This document shows positions 31,790-41,061 of a DNA stretch of 64,000 bases, piece by piece. This DNA is from Paenibacillus sophorae. Lineage in GTDB: Bacteria > Bacillota > Bacilli > Paenibacillales > Paenibacillaceae. The position numbers were made by a program, and so were the translations under genes. Each line of letters starts with the position of its first letter. The first letter of the stretch is position 1. The notes under the pieces were generated by a model that was given only the letters and a program-made list of their open reading frames with translations, did not search any database and was not told where the DNA came from. Location: the NCBI RefSeq assembly GCF_018966525.1, contig NZ_CP076607.1, positions 3,286,001-3,350,000 on the forward strand, in the 5' to 3' direction.

Positions 31790-32525
31790 AAAGATAATAC
31801 ACCACGTGCTGCTCCAAAAAATCCATTCCCGACGTCCGCCCGACGTAGTCCGGCTTCTCGTCGCCATAATGCATCAGGGAAATCCGGCTGCGGATATCCT
31901 CGGGAAGACTTTTCAGTTCTTCCAGGGTGGTATGAACGACGCCTGCGCCTTCCAACTGGCAGTCATGATAGATTTTACGGCAGCCCCCGCTGCGCACGAG
32001 ACTGATCAGGAGCTCCGGCTCAAACGTCATGTCGGCGCTGTAAAATACCTCTTCGTTCAGCATGAGCGAATAGCTGTCTTTGCCCGGAATATGCGGTGTC
32101 CGGATCAGGCGGACGGTGATTTCCGGCGAGAGGGTATACACCGTATCCGGCTTAAGAGGACGGACATGAAATGCGTCATCCAGCGAGGTAATTATGCCCT
32201 CCTGGTACAGCCCGCCCATCAAAGTGTGCTCCCACAGAGGATCAACGAGCGCTTCGGGGAGCAAAAGAGTCATTTTGCGGCCGGTTTTATAGCGCAGTGT
32301 CAATGCAAGCTCTTCCAGCCCGCCGACATGGTCGGCATGCAGATGTGTAATCAGCGTGGCTTCGACCTCACCGAAGGAACGCCCCAGTTCGTGCATGGCC
32401 AGCGGAGCGGTGATGCCGCAATCGATCAGCAGGGTATAGCCGCTGCCCATCAGAAGGGCATTATTGTTAAAGTAGTTCTTGGCGAAGGCGCTGCCCGTTC
32501 CGAGCATTTGCAATTTGACAGTCAT
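31788..32525 (-). CDS. MBL-fold metallo-hydrolase
   Basis: A 245-residue metallo-beta-lactamase-fold protein. Metal ligands: THLHADHVGG (HxHxDH, about residues 60-65), IPGKDS with following His/Asp positions, and YHDC plus LMHYG near the C-terminus. Similar to RNase Z/phosphonate-metabolism-like small hydrolases, but no linker helices typical of RNase Z are seen. The substrate is unknown. SD GGAGGT precedes ATG 32525. Confidence 0.85.
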   Translation of the reverse strand: MTVKLQMLGTGSAFAKNYFNNNALLMGSGYTLLIDCGITAPLAMHELGRSFGEVEATLITHLHADHVGGLEELALTLRYKTGRKMTLLLPEALVDPLWEHTLMGGLYQEGIITSLDDAFHVRPLKPDTVYTLSPEITVRLIRTPHIPGKDSYSLMLNEEVFYSADMTFEPELLISLVRSGGCRKIYHDCQLEGAGVVHTTLEELKSLPEDIRSRISLMHYGDEKPDYVGRTSGMDFLEQHVVYYL

Positions 32526-32733
32526 TATGGATTACCTCCCGGGTTAGCCGTCTAATATATAGTATCAGCCGTTTGTAAACGCATGATGAAGCTATTATCC
32601 TTCTTTTTCTACGAACAACCTGACGCGCCGCTAATCAAGCGGAGCCCAAGAAAAATTTGCCTCGGCAGCCGCAACTTGCTCATGCGTATGAAGTATATAT
32701 TAACAGCATGAATTAGTATGGAGGTCCAAGGCT

Positions 32734-33291
32734 ATGAAAAAAAGATGGAGAAAAGTTGCGGTTTGCGTTATGGTCTTTTCCCTGATGGGCGGTTCATTGT
32801 TATTTGCCGACTCGGTCTATCAGAAAGTGCGGGTGTGGAGTAACGGCAAGGAGCTTTCGGACGGCGGATATTTAATCGATGGGAAGACCTATGTTCCCGC
32901 GCGGGAAATCGACGGGTTGGTAGTTTGGAGCGATTCCGGCAAGTTAAGAATTATTAAGCCTAATGTTCATATATCTTTGTTCATGGGAGACACTCTGTTT
33001 GGCAAGGTTAGAGTGGGCAAGCTGAAATTCAAGGCGCTGTGCCAAGTGGACAGCCTCACCGACGATATTGCGAGCGTCAAGCTATCGATTACCGACCCTT
33101 CCGGCAATGTCAAGGATCTCGATTCCCAAAATTTGGACAGTGAACAATCGGATAATTTCTGGTTCTCGACAAAGGAAATTACGTACGATTTCAAGGACAG
33201 CGGCAAATACAGGATCGGCTTCTACATGAAAGCGACCAAGAATGGCGATTATTCGCTGGTATCCGAAAAAGTGATTACCGCGATCAATTAA
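32734..33291 (+). CDS. Secreted stalk-domain protein
   Basis: A 185-residue protein with a signal peptide (MKKRWRKVAVCVMVFSLMGG, cleavage likely after LLFA). The mature N-terminus carries the copper-amine-oxidase N-like 'stalk' motif (DGKTYVPAREIDGLVVWSDS). The remainder is a beta-sandwich-like domain (IASVKLSITDPSGNVKDLDS). Typical of Paenibacillus exported proteins. The gene is alone, with GGAGG before ATG 32734. Confidence 0.8.
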   Translation: MKKRWRKVAVCVMVFSLMGGSLLFADSVYQKVRVWSNGKELSDGGYLIDGKTYVPAREIDGLVVWSDSGKLRIIKPNVHISLFMGDTLFGKVRVGKLKFKALCQVDSLTDDIASVKLSITDPSGNVKDLDSQNLDSEQSDNFWFSTKEITYDFKDSGKYRIGFYMKATKNGDYSLVSEKVITAIN

Positions 33292-33384
33292 TGCTTTTTG
33301 CGGACGCCCGTAAATTGACCTGAACTTGTCTTACGTGTTAACATACCAAATGTAGGATAATTCAATTCAAAGCGAGGTATTTTA

Positions 33385-33744
33385 ATGAGCGATCACAAAC
33401 ATGAGCATGGCGGAGAATGCTGCGGCGGACATGGCCACAATCACGGGCATAGCCATGAGCATGGCGATGGATGCAGCTGCGGGCACGACCATGAGCACGA
33501 GGAGTTTGTGCTGACCTTGACGAACGAGCAGGGCGAAGATGTAGAAATGGTGCTGGTGGAAACGTTCGACGTAGCCGACAAGCTCTATGCGCTGCTGCTG
33601 GAACGCGAGAACCCGGAAGCTGACGGCATCATTCTGCGCATGGAAGAAGAAGACGAAGAAATGGTGCTTTACAATATCGAAGACGAAGCGGAATGGAAAG
33701 CTGTGGAACAAGCTTACAACGAACTGCTTGCCAAGCAGGGATAG
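33385..33744 (+). CDS. DUF1292 protein with His/Cys-rich N-terminus
   Basis: A 119-residue protein. Residues 1-38 are exceptionally rich in His, Gly and Cys (HKHEHGGECCGGHGHNHGHS), a probable metal-binding tail. Residues about 40-115 match DUF1292: EFVLTLTNEQGEDVEMVLVE followed by alternating acidic strands and YNIEDEAEW. DUF1292 proteins are small cytosolic proteins of unknown function. AAAGCGAGG precedes ATG 33385. A metal (Ni, Zn or Cu) binding role is inferred from composition. Confidence 0.8.
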   Translation: MSDHKHEHGGECCGGHGHNHGHSHEHGDGCSCGHDHEHEEFVLTLTNEQGEDVEMVLVETFDVADKLYALLLERENPEADGIILRMEEEDEEMVLYNIEDEAEWKAVEQAYNELLAKQG

Positions 33745-33795
33745 ATTCGGACAAGATATAGAAGTCGGATCTGTTATATTAGCCGCCGACTCAAG

Positions 33796-33830
33796 AAAAC
33801 CCGATACCTTATGATAAGGTATCGGGTTTT
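33796..33830. terminator. Bidirectional terminator
   Basis: 15-bp perfect stem AAAACCCGATACCTT / AAGGTATCGGGTTTT (33796-33810 with 33816-33830), loop ATGAT, serving the DUF1292 gene (+) and the decarboxylase (-). Confidence 0.88.
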
Positions 33831-33839
33831 TGTATGAGC

Positions 33840-35315
33840 TTAGAATATCGGGTCGGCCTCGACGATAACCTTAACATGGGTTAGAGTGCGGTCCTCCGGT
33901 CCTTTGACGGGCAGGCCGATCTCCACATGGTCGAGGATATAATCGATGTTATCCTGTGTAATAACTTCTCCGGGAAGCAGTATCGGAATACCCGGGGGAT
34001 AGACATATATGAATTCTGCGATAATGCGGTCGGCCGATTCCTTGAACGGTACAAGTTCCGTATCGGCGTAGAAAGCATCCCGCGGAGTTAGCGCAAGCTG
34101 CGGAATTTCCGGAACCTGCACTTTGAGCTCGTAGATATCGCCTTTACCATAATGGATGGCCGACAATACCCGGAGCGCCGATATAAGTTTGTCTACGGAT
34201 TGCTGGGTATCTCCTGGCGTAATTAGACAAAGAATATTATACATGTCACTCATTTCGACTTCGATATTATACTTCTCACGCAGCCAGTTCTCCGCTTCCC
34301 AGCCCGTAATGCCCAGATGGCGCACATGAATGCTCAGCTTCGTGGGGTCGTGATCGTAGGTGGCTTCCGTACCAAGAATCTCGTTGCCGAAGCTGTACAG
34401 GCCCTCGAGTTCATTAACCGCTGCTCTGGCATACTTGGCCAGCTCAATCGCGTGAGCCGCCATATCATGGCCGTTCATCGCGAGATGGCGTCTAGCCGTA
34501 TCGAGGGAAGCGAGCAGAATGTAGGAGGTTGAAGTTGTCGTCAGCATGCTCAGCATCGTCTGAACACGCTGCGGGTTAATGAGGCCGGTGTCGGCATTAA
34601 CATTGAGCACCGAACTCTGGGTCATGGAGCCGCCGAGCTTATGAACACTTGTGGCGGCCATATCCGCACCCGCCTGCATCGCCGACATCGGCAGCTCCTC
34701 GTGGAAATGGATCAGAACGCCGTGAGCCTCGTCTACAAGCACGGGAACGCCGTAGCTGTGGGCAAGCTCTACAATCGAGCGAAGATCGGCGCATACCCCG
34801 AAGTAAGTCGGGTTGATGACGAGCACCCCTTTGGCGTCCGGATGGCGCTGCAGGGCGCGTTTAAGAGAACTGGTCGTAATGCCGTGGTCGATGCCAAGGT
34901 TCTCGTCCTGCACCGGAGAGACGAAGATCGGCTTGGCTCCCGAGAAGATGATGGCGGACATGACCGATTTGTGAACATTGCGGGGTACGATAATCTTCTC
35001 CCCGGGAGAGCAGACAGACAGAATCATCGTTATAATGGCTCCGCTTGTGCCTTGAACGCTGAAATAAGTATAATCCGCTCCAAACGCTTCCGCAGCCAGG
35101 TTCTGCGCCTGGGCGATTACGCCTTTGGGCTGATGCAGGTCGTCGAGCGGTGCAATATTGATCAGATCTATGGAAAAGATGTTATCACCGACAAATTCCT
35201 TGAACTCGGGATCGGTTCCGGCACCTTTTTTATGACCGGGAATATGAAATTGCACCGGATTTCCGGCAGCGTGCTTTTTTAGAGCCGTGAAGAGAGGGGT
35301 AAGCGATTGATCCAT
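33840..35315 (-). CDS. Orn/Lys/Arg decarboxylase family PLP enzyme
   Basis: 491 residues from ATG 35315 (GGGAG 5 nt upstream; a GTG at 35327 is possible but poorly spaced). PLP fold type I: N-terminal IPGHKKGAGTDPEF, the Schiff-base Lys in ATSVHKLGGSM, LVDEAHGVL (PLP Asp and His region) and a C-terminal beta domain YPPGIPILLPGE. This is the group including Bacillus SpeA (arginine decarboxylase) and YaaO. It makes agmatine, cadaverine or putrescine; sequence alone does not settle the substrate. Monocistronic. Confidence 0.9.
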   Translation of the reverse strand: MDQSLTPLFTALKKHAAGNPVQFHIPGHKKGAGTDPEFKEFVGDNIFSIDLINIAPLDDLHQPKGVIAQAQNLAAEAFGADYTYFSVQGTSGAIITMILSVCSPGEKIIVPRNVHKSVMSAIIFSGAKPIFVSPVQDENLGIDHGITTSSLKRALQRHPDAKGVLVINPTYFGVCADLRSIVELAHSYGVPVLVDEAHGVLIHFHEELPMSAMQAGADMAATSVHKLGGSMTQSSVLNVNADTGLINPQRVQTMLSMLTTTSTSYILLASLDTARRHLAMNGHDMAAHAIELAKYARAAVNELEGLYSFGNEILGTEATYDHDPTKLSIHVRHLGITGWEAENWLREKYNIEVEMSDMYNILCLITPGDTQQSVDKLISALRVLSAIHYGKGDIYELKVQVPEIPQLALTPRDAFYADTELVPFKESADRIIAEFIYVYPPGIPILLPGEVITQDNIDYILDHVEIGLPVKGPEDRTLTHVKVIVEADPIF

Positions 35316-35401
35316 TAATACTCCCACAACCTTTCTACAAGTAAAGTCGCAAACAAAAGAAGTATAACAAAACCATCATCATAATACTAGGATGTGATGT
35401 A

Positions 35402-36685
35402 ATGCCCACCAAAACGGAGCAGCGGATGCATATCAATCTGGCATCGCCGTTTATTATCGAGATGTGGATTATCATTTTTTTGGTTGAATTTGTAAAAGGA
35501 TCGCTGCTTGTCGCGCTGCTGCCCGTCTATATGGAGAATATACTCGGGCTGTCCGTCACGGTGGTCGGTCTGGCCTTTGCGCTGCAATACTTGGGCGATA
35601 ATCTGTTCCGCAGTCCCTCGGGCTGGATCATGGAACGGATCGGGTACCGATGGACGATGACCGGAGCGCTGCTCATGATCGCGGTGGCCGTCGTTCTCAT
35701 TATTTATGCCAAAGACGCGGTGTCGCTGTCGCTGGCCTGCCTGATCTTAGGGATGGGTACATCCCCTCTCTGGCCTTGCGTGATGACCGGCGTGACGGAG
35801 CTGGCCGGCTCCACCAAAAGCGGAAGCAGCGGCGCGGCCATGGGGGCTGTGGAGATGGCTTCCCTGGCCGGGACGGGCATCGGGCCGATTACGGTCAACT
35901 TCCTGATGGAGCATGGCCATCAGAGCTACCGCGCCGTATTCTTCGTGCTGCTGGCCTTTGCCGTGGCGGTGGTCGCAGTCGCCCTGCTGCTGCCCCCCAG
36001 GATTGCCCACGGGTTCCATGCCGTTAGCCAAGGCGGAGATGGGCCCGGAAATGCTCATCCGAAGCTGACCCCGCTAAAGAACCTGAAGCGAAAGCTGCTT
36101 CAGGTAAGGCAGTCACTGAAGGTCAGCCGGCTGTTGTACCCGGCGCTGTTCCTGCAGGCATTCGCAATCGGACTGATGACCCCGGTCGTTACCCTGTTTA
36201 CCCGGACGGAGCTGAACCTGACACCGTCCCAGTTCAATCTGCTGCTGATTGCCGGAGGCGGCATTACTGTGCTGGCCCTGATTCCGGCGGGCAGGCTGGT
36301 GGACAGGATCGGCACGAAAGCTTTTCTCAATGTCGGCTTCCTGCTTGCCGCGGTTTCGCTCGCGGCCTTCTCTATGGTTCGCTGGCTTCCGTTCGTGTTT
36401 GTCGTCGTCCCCTTGGTCGGAGTCAGCTACGCTTTTATTTTGCCAGCTTGGAACGCCTTCCTTGCCAAGCAGGTGCCCAAAGGCGAGCGCGGTACGGTAT
36501 GGGGATTGTTTCTCACCTTGCAGGGCTCGGGGATGGTGGCAGGCCCTATTGTTTCCGGCAAGCTGTGGGATTCGGTCGGCCATGGCACTCCCTTTGTAGC
36601 GAGTGCATGCGTTATGGTGCTGCTGTTCGTCCTGCATCTGGCCATCGTGCGCCGCACGAAGCTGAGAACCGGACAATCACATTAA
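35402..36685 (+). CDS. MFS transporter
   Basis: A 427-residue transporter with 12 predicted transmembrane helices in two halves, separated by a hydrophilic loop around residues 205-240 (GPGNAHPKLTPLKNLKRK). MFS motif-like stretches RSPSGWIMERIGYRW (loop 2-3) and GRLVDRIGTKAF (loop 8-9). Divergent from the decarboxylase (87 nt). A polyamine or amino-acid export role would fit the neighbour but is not shown. Multidrug-type MFS is the default class. Confidence 0.88.
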   Translation: MPTKTEQRMHINLASPFIIEMWIIIFLVEFVKGSLLVALLPVYMENILGLSVTVVGLAFALQYLGDNLFRSPSGWIMERIGYRWTMTGALLMIAVAVVLIIYAKDAVSLSLACLILGMGTSPLWPCVMTGVTELAGSTKSGSSGAAMGAVEMASLAGTGIGPITVNFLMEHGHQSYRAVFFVLLAFAVAVVAVALLLPPRIAHGFHAVSQGGDGPGNAHPKLTPLKNLKRKLLQVRQSLKVSRLLYPALFLQAFAIGLMTPVVTLFTRTELNLTPSQFNLLLIAGGGITVLALIPAGRLVDRIGTKAFLNVGFLLAAVSLAAFSMVRWLPFVFVVVPLVGVSYAFILPAWNAFLAKQVPKGERGTVWGLFLTLQGSGMVAGPIVSGKLWDSVGHGTPFVASACVMVLLFVLHLAIVRRTKLRTGQSH

Positions 36686-36703
36686 GCTTTCGCCGGGCAC
36701 AAT

Positions 36704-36745
36704 AAAACCGCCTGTTCTCCAGGGATCTGGAGAACAGGCGGTTTT
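36704..36745. terminator. Bidirectional terminator
   Basis: 17-bp perfect stem, AAAACCGCCTGTTCTCC at 36704-36720 with its complement at 36729-36745, loop AGGGATCT. Ends the MFS gene (+) and the DUF1054 gene (-). Confidence 0.88.
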
Positions 36746-36783
36746 ACTTTGTTCGAGGAGGGCGGCCGTCGTAGGCGGGCCGT

Positions 36784-37422
36784 TTAGAACGACATCCGGT
36801 ACAGGGGAAGCAGCGTCTCGAACGTCTGTTCAATCACTTGAAGAAGGGCTTGTCCATCCCTGAGGACCGGATTCTCGTTTCCGATCCGCAGTCCGCAGGT
36901 GACTTCCGCCTTCTTTACTTCTTTAAGACGGCGCGCCAGCTCGGAGACACGGGCATCGTCCATGTCCGATTGCGGCGTTCCATGCGCGTCCAGATGGTCC
37001 GTGGACCAGAAATAATGGCCCGGCAGCCGCTCCCGGACTGCGGCTGCGCCGCCGGACAGCGCGTCGGCGAAAATGGCTTTGTTCGGGCTCTCGTAAATAA
37101 TCGCGAACACGATGAACAGATGGCTCTGAAACAGGCCGGTCTGGAAATGAGGCAGCGCTTTGTAACCTCTTTTGCCGGGTCCCCAGGCCACCCAGGTATC
37201 ATTCGGCGGATGCACCGTGCGGCGGGCGTGCTTGGCTACATGAGGAAACATCTCCTCCCCGCACAGGGCGGATAGAAACGGGGCAACTTCGTCACCGAGC
37301 GCCGTCAGCTTGGGCCGAACCTTAGAGATTAGGGCGTCCATCCTGGGCTCGAGACCGTCAATGCCAAATACTTCAAAATCTTCTGCTGCAAATCCGTTGA
37401 ACGACATATAGTGTAGTGTCAC
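36784..37422 (-). CDS. DUF1054 / UPF0637 (YktB-like) protein
   Basis: A 212-residue soluble protein with the family hallmarks: FEVFGIDGLEPRM, HTVHPPNDTWVAWG-type core (RRTVHPPNDTW), GYKALPHFQ and LRIGNENPVL. Bacillus YktB homologues are about 210 residues. The biochemical function is unknown. Monocistronic. Confidence 0.87.
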   Translation of the reverse strand: MTLHYMSFNGFAAEDFEVFGIDGLEPRMDALISKVRPKLTALGDEVAPFLSALCGEEMFPHVAKHARRTVHPPNDTWVAWGPGKRGYKALPHFQTGLFQSHLFIVFAIIYESPNKAIFADALSGGAAAVRERLPGHYFWSTDHLDAHGTPQSDMDDARVSELARRLKEVKKAEVTCGLRIGNENPVLRDGQALLQVIEQTFETLLPLYRMSF

Positions 37423-37690
37423 CTCTTAGTAGGATGTACTGAATTCATCATGCCGCGCGGCATATATCCGCGAAAAAGGCGTTTGGAATGATGGTGCAGC
37501 GGGTAAAAATAGTCAATAAACCAAGTTCCCGCTACATAAACTGAAGTATAAAATAAGTGTAGGATGAACGCAAAGATCATCACTGCGTCCGCTTATATTT
37601 TATCGGCTGCAGTCACTACTTCCGTAAGGGTAAAGACGCCAATGACAAGTGCCGGTTTTGCTATTCGCAAAACGTAAAGGAGGGAGTGCC

Positions 37691-38287
37691 GTGAATAAGA
37701 ACGACGAGGTGGAGTATTGCAACCTGGAGCTCCGGTTTGACCGGATGCACATTCAGAATTTGATCAAGGACCTGATTCAGGAAGGCTATTCCTTGTATTG
37801 GAGCGAGAGCGACAGCCTGTTTGTGATCTCGGTCCGTACCGGGCGCAAGCTTGTCAAGCTGCGGTTTCAACGGATTAAAGACGGCTACAAGCTGGTAGGC
37901 GATTACATGATACGCGACGCACGTCTTTCCGAGTGGATGGAGAAACTGATTGGCGATATGCGCGGCCATGCCGTCGTCAAGCGTTTTCGCGACCGTCAGA
38001 TCATCATCGAAAATATTTTGTTCGGCGAAGTGATCCGCCTCGTGGAAATATCGGGCTATCAGCAGAAAGTGCTCTATCAGAAAGGACCTTTGCTGTCGGA
38101 TCAGGAGCTGACGAAGATGTTCTACTCAACCCTGGGCGAAGAGCGCGTCCGCGAGCGCAGATTGGAAGTCGACGAGGAACTGGACCGGCTGAGCGACGCT
38201 TTGGCCCGGGGTGATAAGCAGCAGGTGAAGCTTTCCAAGGAAAAGCTTGTGTTTTTAACGAAGGAACTAATGAAGTTGGAATGGTAA
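37691..38287 (+). CDS. Conserved hypothetical protein
   Basis: A 198-residue protein. GTG 37691 is chosen because AAAGGAGGGAG lies just upstream; the longer frame from 37649 lacks one. The N-terminal half (residues 1-120) alternates strands and helices (LELRFDRMHIQNLIKDLI), the C-terminal 60 residues are a charged coiled coil (EEELDRLSDALARGDKQQVK). No known domain. An imperfect hairpin without T-run lies at 38304-38339. Isolated between DUF1054 and gnd; function not recognised. Confidence 0.65.
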   Translation: MNKNDEVEYCNLELRFDRMHIQNLIKDLIQEGYSLYWSESDSLFVISVRTGRKLVKLRFQRIKDGYKLVGDYMIRDARLSEWMEKLIGDMRGHAVVKRFRDRQIIIENILFGEVIRLVEISGYQQKVLYQKGPLLSDQELTKMFYSTLGEERVRERRLEVDEELDRLSDALARGDKQQVKLSKEKLVFLTKELMKLEW

Positions 38288-38498
38288 ATCCAGTAAGTGT
38301 TAGGCGAAGATTAGGCACCTCTGGGAAAGGGGTGTCTTCGATTTGCAAGGCAATTTTCCGGAGGGGTTCACTTCTGCTGAAAAAAGCGTTAGAATAGTTA
38401 CATTGCGGGTTAAATTTCGTAATAGAAGCATTTTGTCAATGAAATTGATCTCTTAATGCTTCACACAAAATAAAAGCGTACAAAGGGTGGAGGACCAG

Positions 38499-39923
38499 AT
38501 GGCAAAACAACAAATCGGCGTTATCGGCCTGGCTGTAATGGGCAAGAATTTGGCACTTAACATCGAGAGCAGAGGCTTTACCGTATCCGTATTCAACCGT
38601 TCCCCTGAGAAGACTCATGACCTTCTCAAAGAAGCGGAAGGCAAAAATCTCACCGGCACTTTTACTATTGAGGAATTCGTTCAGTCGCTGGAAACTCCAC
38701 GCAGAATTCTGATCATGGTTCAAGCAGGCAAAGCGACCGATGCGACCATAGAGCAATTGATTCCACATTTGGATCAGGGCGACATTATCATCGACGGAGG
38801 CAATGCCTACTTCCCGGATACAATCCGCCGCAACAAGGAACTGGAGGAAAAAGGCTTCCGCTTTATCGGCACCGGCGTATCCGGCGGCGAAGAAGGCGCG
38901 CTGAAAGGACCTTCCATCATGCCTGGCGGTCAGGAAAGCGCGTATGAATTGGTAGAACCGATCCTCACAGCGATCTCGGCCAAAGTGAACGGAGAACCTT
39001 GCTGTACATATATCGGACCGGACGGAGCGGGCCATTACGTGAAGATGGTGCATAACGGCATCGAGTACGGCGATATGCAGCTCATCTGCGAAGCGTACCA
39101 GCTCCTCAAAGACGTTGTGGGCCTTGATGAAAAAGAACTGCATGCGACTTTCGCCGAGTGGAACAAAGGCGAGCTCGACAGCTATCTGATCGAGATTACG
39201 AAGGACATCTTCGCGCAGTATGACAAAGAAACCGGCAAGCCGATGGTCGACGTCATCCTCGACGCCGCGGGTCAAAAAGGCACAGGCAAATGGACAAGCC
39301 AAAGCTCGCTGGATCTGGGCGTGCCGCTGTCCATGATTACGGAATCCGTATTCTCCCGCTTCCTCTCCGCAATGAAAGAAGAGCGCGTGGAAGCCAGCAA
39401 GGTGCTAAGCGGACCGGCCGCCGGCGCGTTTGACGGAGACAAAGCCGAGTTTATCGAGAATGTCCGCAGAGCGCTGTTCGCGAGCAAAATTGTTTCCTAC
39501 GCCCAAGGCTTCGCACAGCTGCGCGTTGCTTCCGATGAATACGGCTGGAATCTGAAATACGGCAATCTGGCCAAAATCTGGCGCGGCGGCTGCATTATCC
39601 GTTCCCGCTTCCTGCAGAACATTACCGATGCTTATGAGAACAATCCAGAGCTCAAGAACCTGCTTCTCGATCCGTTCTTCAAGGAAATCATGACTTCTTA
39701 CCAGGATGCATGGCGCAAGGTGGTTGCAGAAGCCGTTACCCGCGGCATCCCGGTTCCGGGCTTCGCAAGCGCCCTGGCTTACTACGACAGCTACCGCACG
39801 GAGCGTCTGCCGGCAAACCTGCTGCAAGCCCAGCGCGACTACTTCGGCGCACATACATTTAAACGCGTGGACAAGGAAGGCATCTTCCACCACGAGTGGA
39901 TCGCTGAAGCGCAATCGGAATAA
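38499..39923 (+). CDS. gnd: 6-phosphogluconate dehydrogenase, decarboxylating
   Basis: 474 residues. Oxidises 6-phosphogluconate to ribulose-5-phosphate plus CO2 in the oxidative pentose phosphate pathway. ATG 38499 follows GGTGGAGG; a GTG at 38487 lies inside that site. Motifs: N-terminal Rossmann GVIGLAVMGKNLALN, FNRSPEK (NADP-type), GVSGGEEGALKGPSIMPGG with the catalytic region, and HNGIEYGDMQ. Full length and intact. A terminator follows. Whether this is the sugar-phosphate branch or the gluconate-operon type (GntZ-like) is not decided by its isolated position. Confidence 0.97.
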   Translation: MAKQQIGVIGLAVMGKNLALNIESRGFTVSVFNRSPEKTHDLLKEAEGKNLTGTFTIEEFVQSLETPRRILIMVQAGKATDATIEQLIPHLDQGDIIIDGGNAYFPDTIRRNKELEEKGFRFIGTGVSGGEEGALKGPSIMPGGQESAYELVEPILTAISAKVNGEPCCTYIGPDGAGHYVKMVHNGIEYGDMQLICEAYQLLKDVVGLDEKELHATFAEWNKGELDSYLIEITKDIFAQYDKETGKPMVDVILDAAGQKGTGKWTSQSSLDLGVPLSMITESVFSRFLSAMKEERVEASKVLSGPAAGAFDGDKAEFIENVRRALFASKIVSYAQGFAQLRVASDEYGWNLKYGNLAKIWRGGCIIRSRFLQNITDAYENNPELKNLLLDPFFKEIMTSYQDAWRKVVAEAVTRGIPVPGFASALAYYDSYRTERLPANLLQAQRDYFGAHTFKRVDKEGIFHHEWIAEAQSE

Positions 39924-39944
39924 CACGCCTTTCACGCTTTCACG

Positions 39945-39988
39945 GCCCGGAAGAGTCCGCCTTCAGGCGATTCTTTCGGGCTTTTTTT
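39945..39988 (+). terminator. Intrinsic terminator after gnd
   Basis: GCCCGGAAGAGT (39945-39956) pairs with ATTCTTTCGGGC (39970-39981) with G-U pairs, inner GCC/GGC, then T7. Confidence 0.75.
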
Positions 39989-40076
39989 ACAATAACGCCG
40001 CCTTGGGCAGAGGAATGATTGTGCTGCGTTTTCACACTGTGTTATGATAAGTCCAAAATATTGAGTAGGTGAGCGT

Positions 40077-40640
40077 ATGTCTGGAGACGAGATGCCGTGG
40101 AACACCAGGCCGGCTAATACCGGAAATCTGATTCTGATCGGAATGATGGCAACAGGGAAATCGAGTGTAGGCGCTGTATTAGCCGAGCAGCTTGGCTATG
40201 AGCTCGTGGATCTGGATCATGAAATTATCCGGAAAGAGGGCCGGAGCGTATCCGAGATTTTTGCGGAAGAAGGAGAAGGATACTTCAGAGCCGTGGAGAC
40301 GGAAGTTTTACGGCAGACGGTACAGAGCAGTCGGCAGGTGATCGCCACTGGAGGAGGCGCGGTGCTGGCGCCGGTAAATAGGGGCATGATGATAGAGAAT
40401 GGAATCGTAGTGGCACTCAGCGCCACGGCGGAGGATATTATATCCCGGGTAGCCGGAGACAACAAACGGCCGCTGCTGGCCGGCAATGCGGAAGAACGCG
40501 TAAGACGAATTCTGGAAGAACGAAAAGACGCCTACAGCTTCGCACATTGCACGGTCGATACGACGGACTTATCAGCGGCACAAGTGTCTCTTCATATTTT
40601 AATGCACTACCGCGTTTTAGCTTTTAAGCACGTTGGCTAG
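40077..40640 (+). CDS. aroK: Shikimate kinase
   Basis: A 187-residue kinase that phosphorylates shikimate at O3 in chorismate biosynthesis. Walker A GMMATGKSSVGAVLAEQLG (about residues 21-39), the shikimate-binding DLDHEI (DxD) motif, FRAVETEVLR, and the ATGGGAVL motif; LID Arg region KRPLLAG. Full length. Its last 4 nt overlap the convergent rhodanese gene; the next + gene of the pathway is aroA, so the pair is split only by that minus-strand gene. Confidence 0.93.
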   Translation: MSGDEMPWNTRPANTGNLILIGMMATGKSSVGAVLAEQLGYELVDLDHEIIRKEGRSVSEIFAEEGEGYFRAVETEVLRQTVQSSRQVIATGGGAVLAPVNRGMMIENGIVVALSATAEDIISRVAGDNKRPLLAGNAEERVRRILEERKDAYSFAHCTVDTTDLSAAQVSLHILMHYRVLAFKHVG

Positions 40641-40948
40641 TTTTCCAGCAGTTCGTTCCATCCGATCATGCCGCCGCTCAGGTTGGCAACACCGCTATAG
40701 CCTTGGGCATACAAGTATTCGCATACCCGCTGGCTCCGGGAACCGGAACGGCAAATAAAAATAACCTCGGCATCCTCCGGGATATCGGAGGTACGGTACG
40801 GAATATCTCCCATGGGAATATGCTCTGCGCCAGAGATCATACCGAGAGCCACTTCGTCATCTTCTCTGACGTCGATAAGAACCAATTCTTCACCGGATTC
40901 AATGCGCTGACGCAGCTCCGGGGCTGTAATTTGGGGAATACCATTCAT
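40637..40948 (-). CDS. Rhodanese-like sulfurtransferase
   Basis: A 103-residue single rhodanese domain. ATG 40948 is chosen behind GAAAGAGGTC; the frame is open to 41035. Active-site loop CRSGSR with catalytic Cys around residue 69, and LIDVREDDEVALGMISGA matching the fold. Single-domain rhodaneses carry persulfide sulfur to acceptors. Located convergent to aroK, divergent from aroA. Confidence 0.9.
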   Translation of the reverse strand: MNGIPQITAPELRQRIESGEELVLIDVREDDEVALGMISGAEHIPMGDIPYRTSDIPEDAEVIFICRSGSRSQRVCEYLYAQGYSGVANLSGGMIGWNELLEN

Positions 40949-41061
40949 GGATATGACCTCTTTCCTTGACAAGAATGGTTTAATGATAACATAAGGGCGG
41001 AATACCCTGTCAAACCAGGAGTGTCCCGCATCCAATATACAACTATAAGGAGAACTGGAAT

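Noticed and set aside
38304..38339. Hairpin after the hypothetical gene at 37691-38287 as terminator
   Set aside because: The stem is imperfect and no T-run follows; kept only as a remark in the gene entry.
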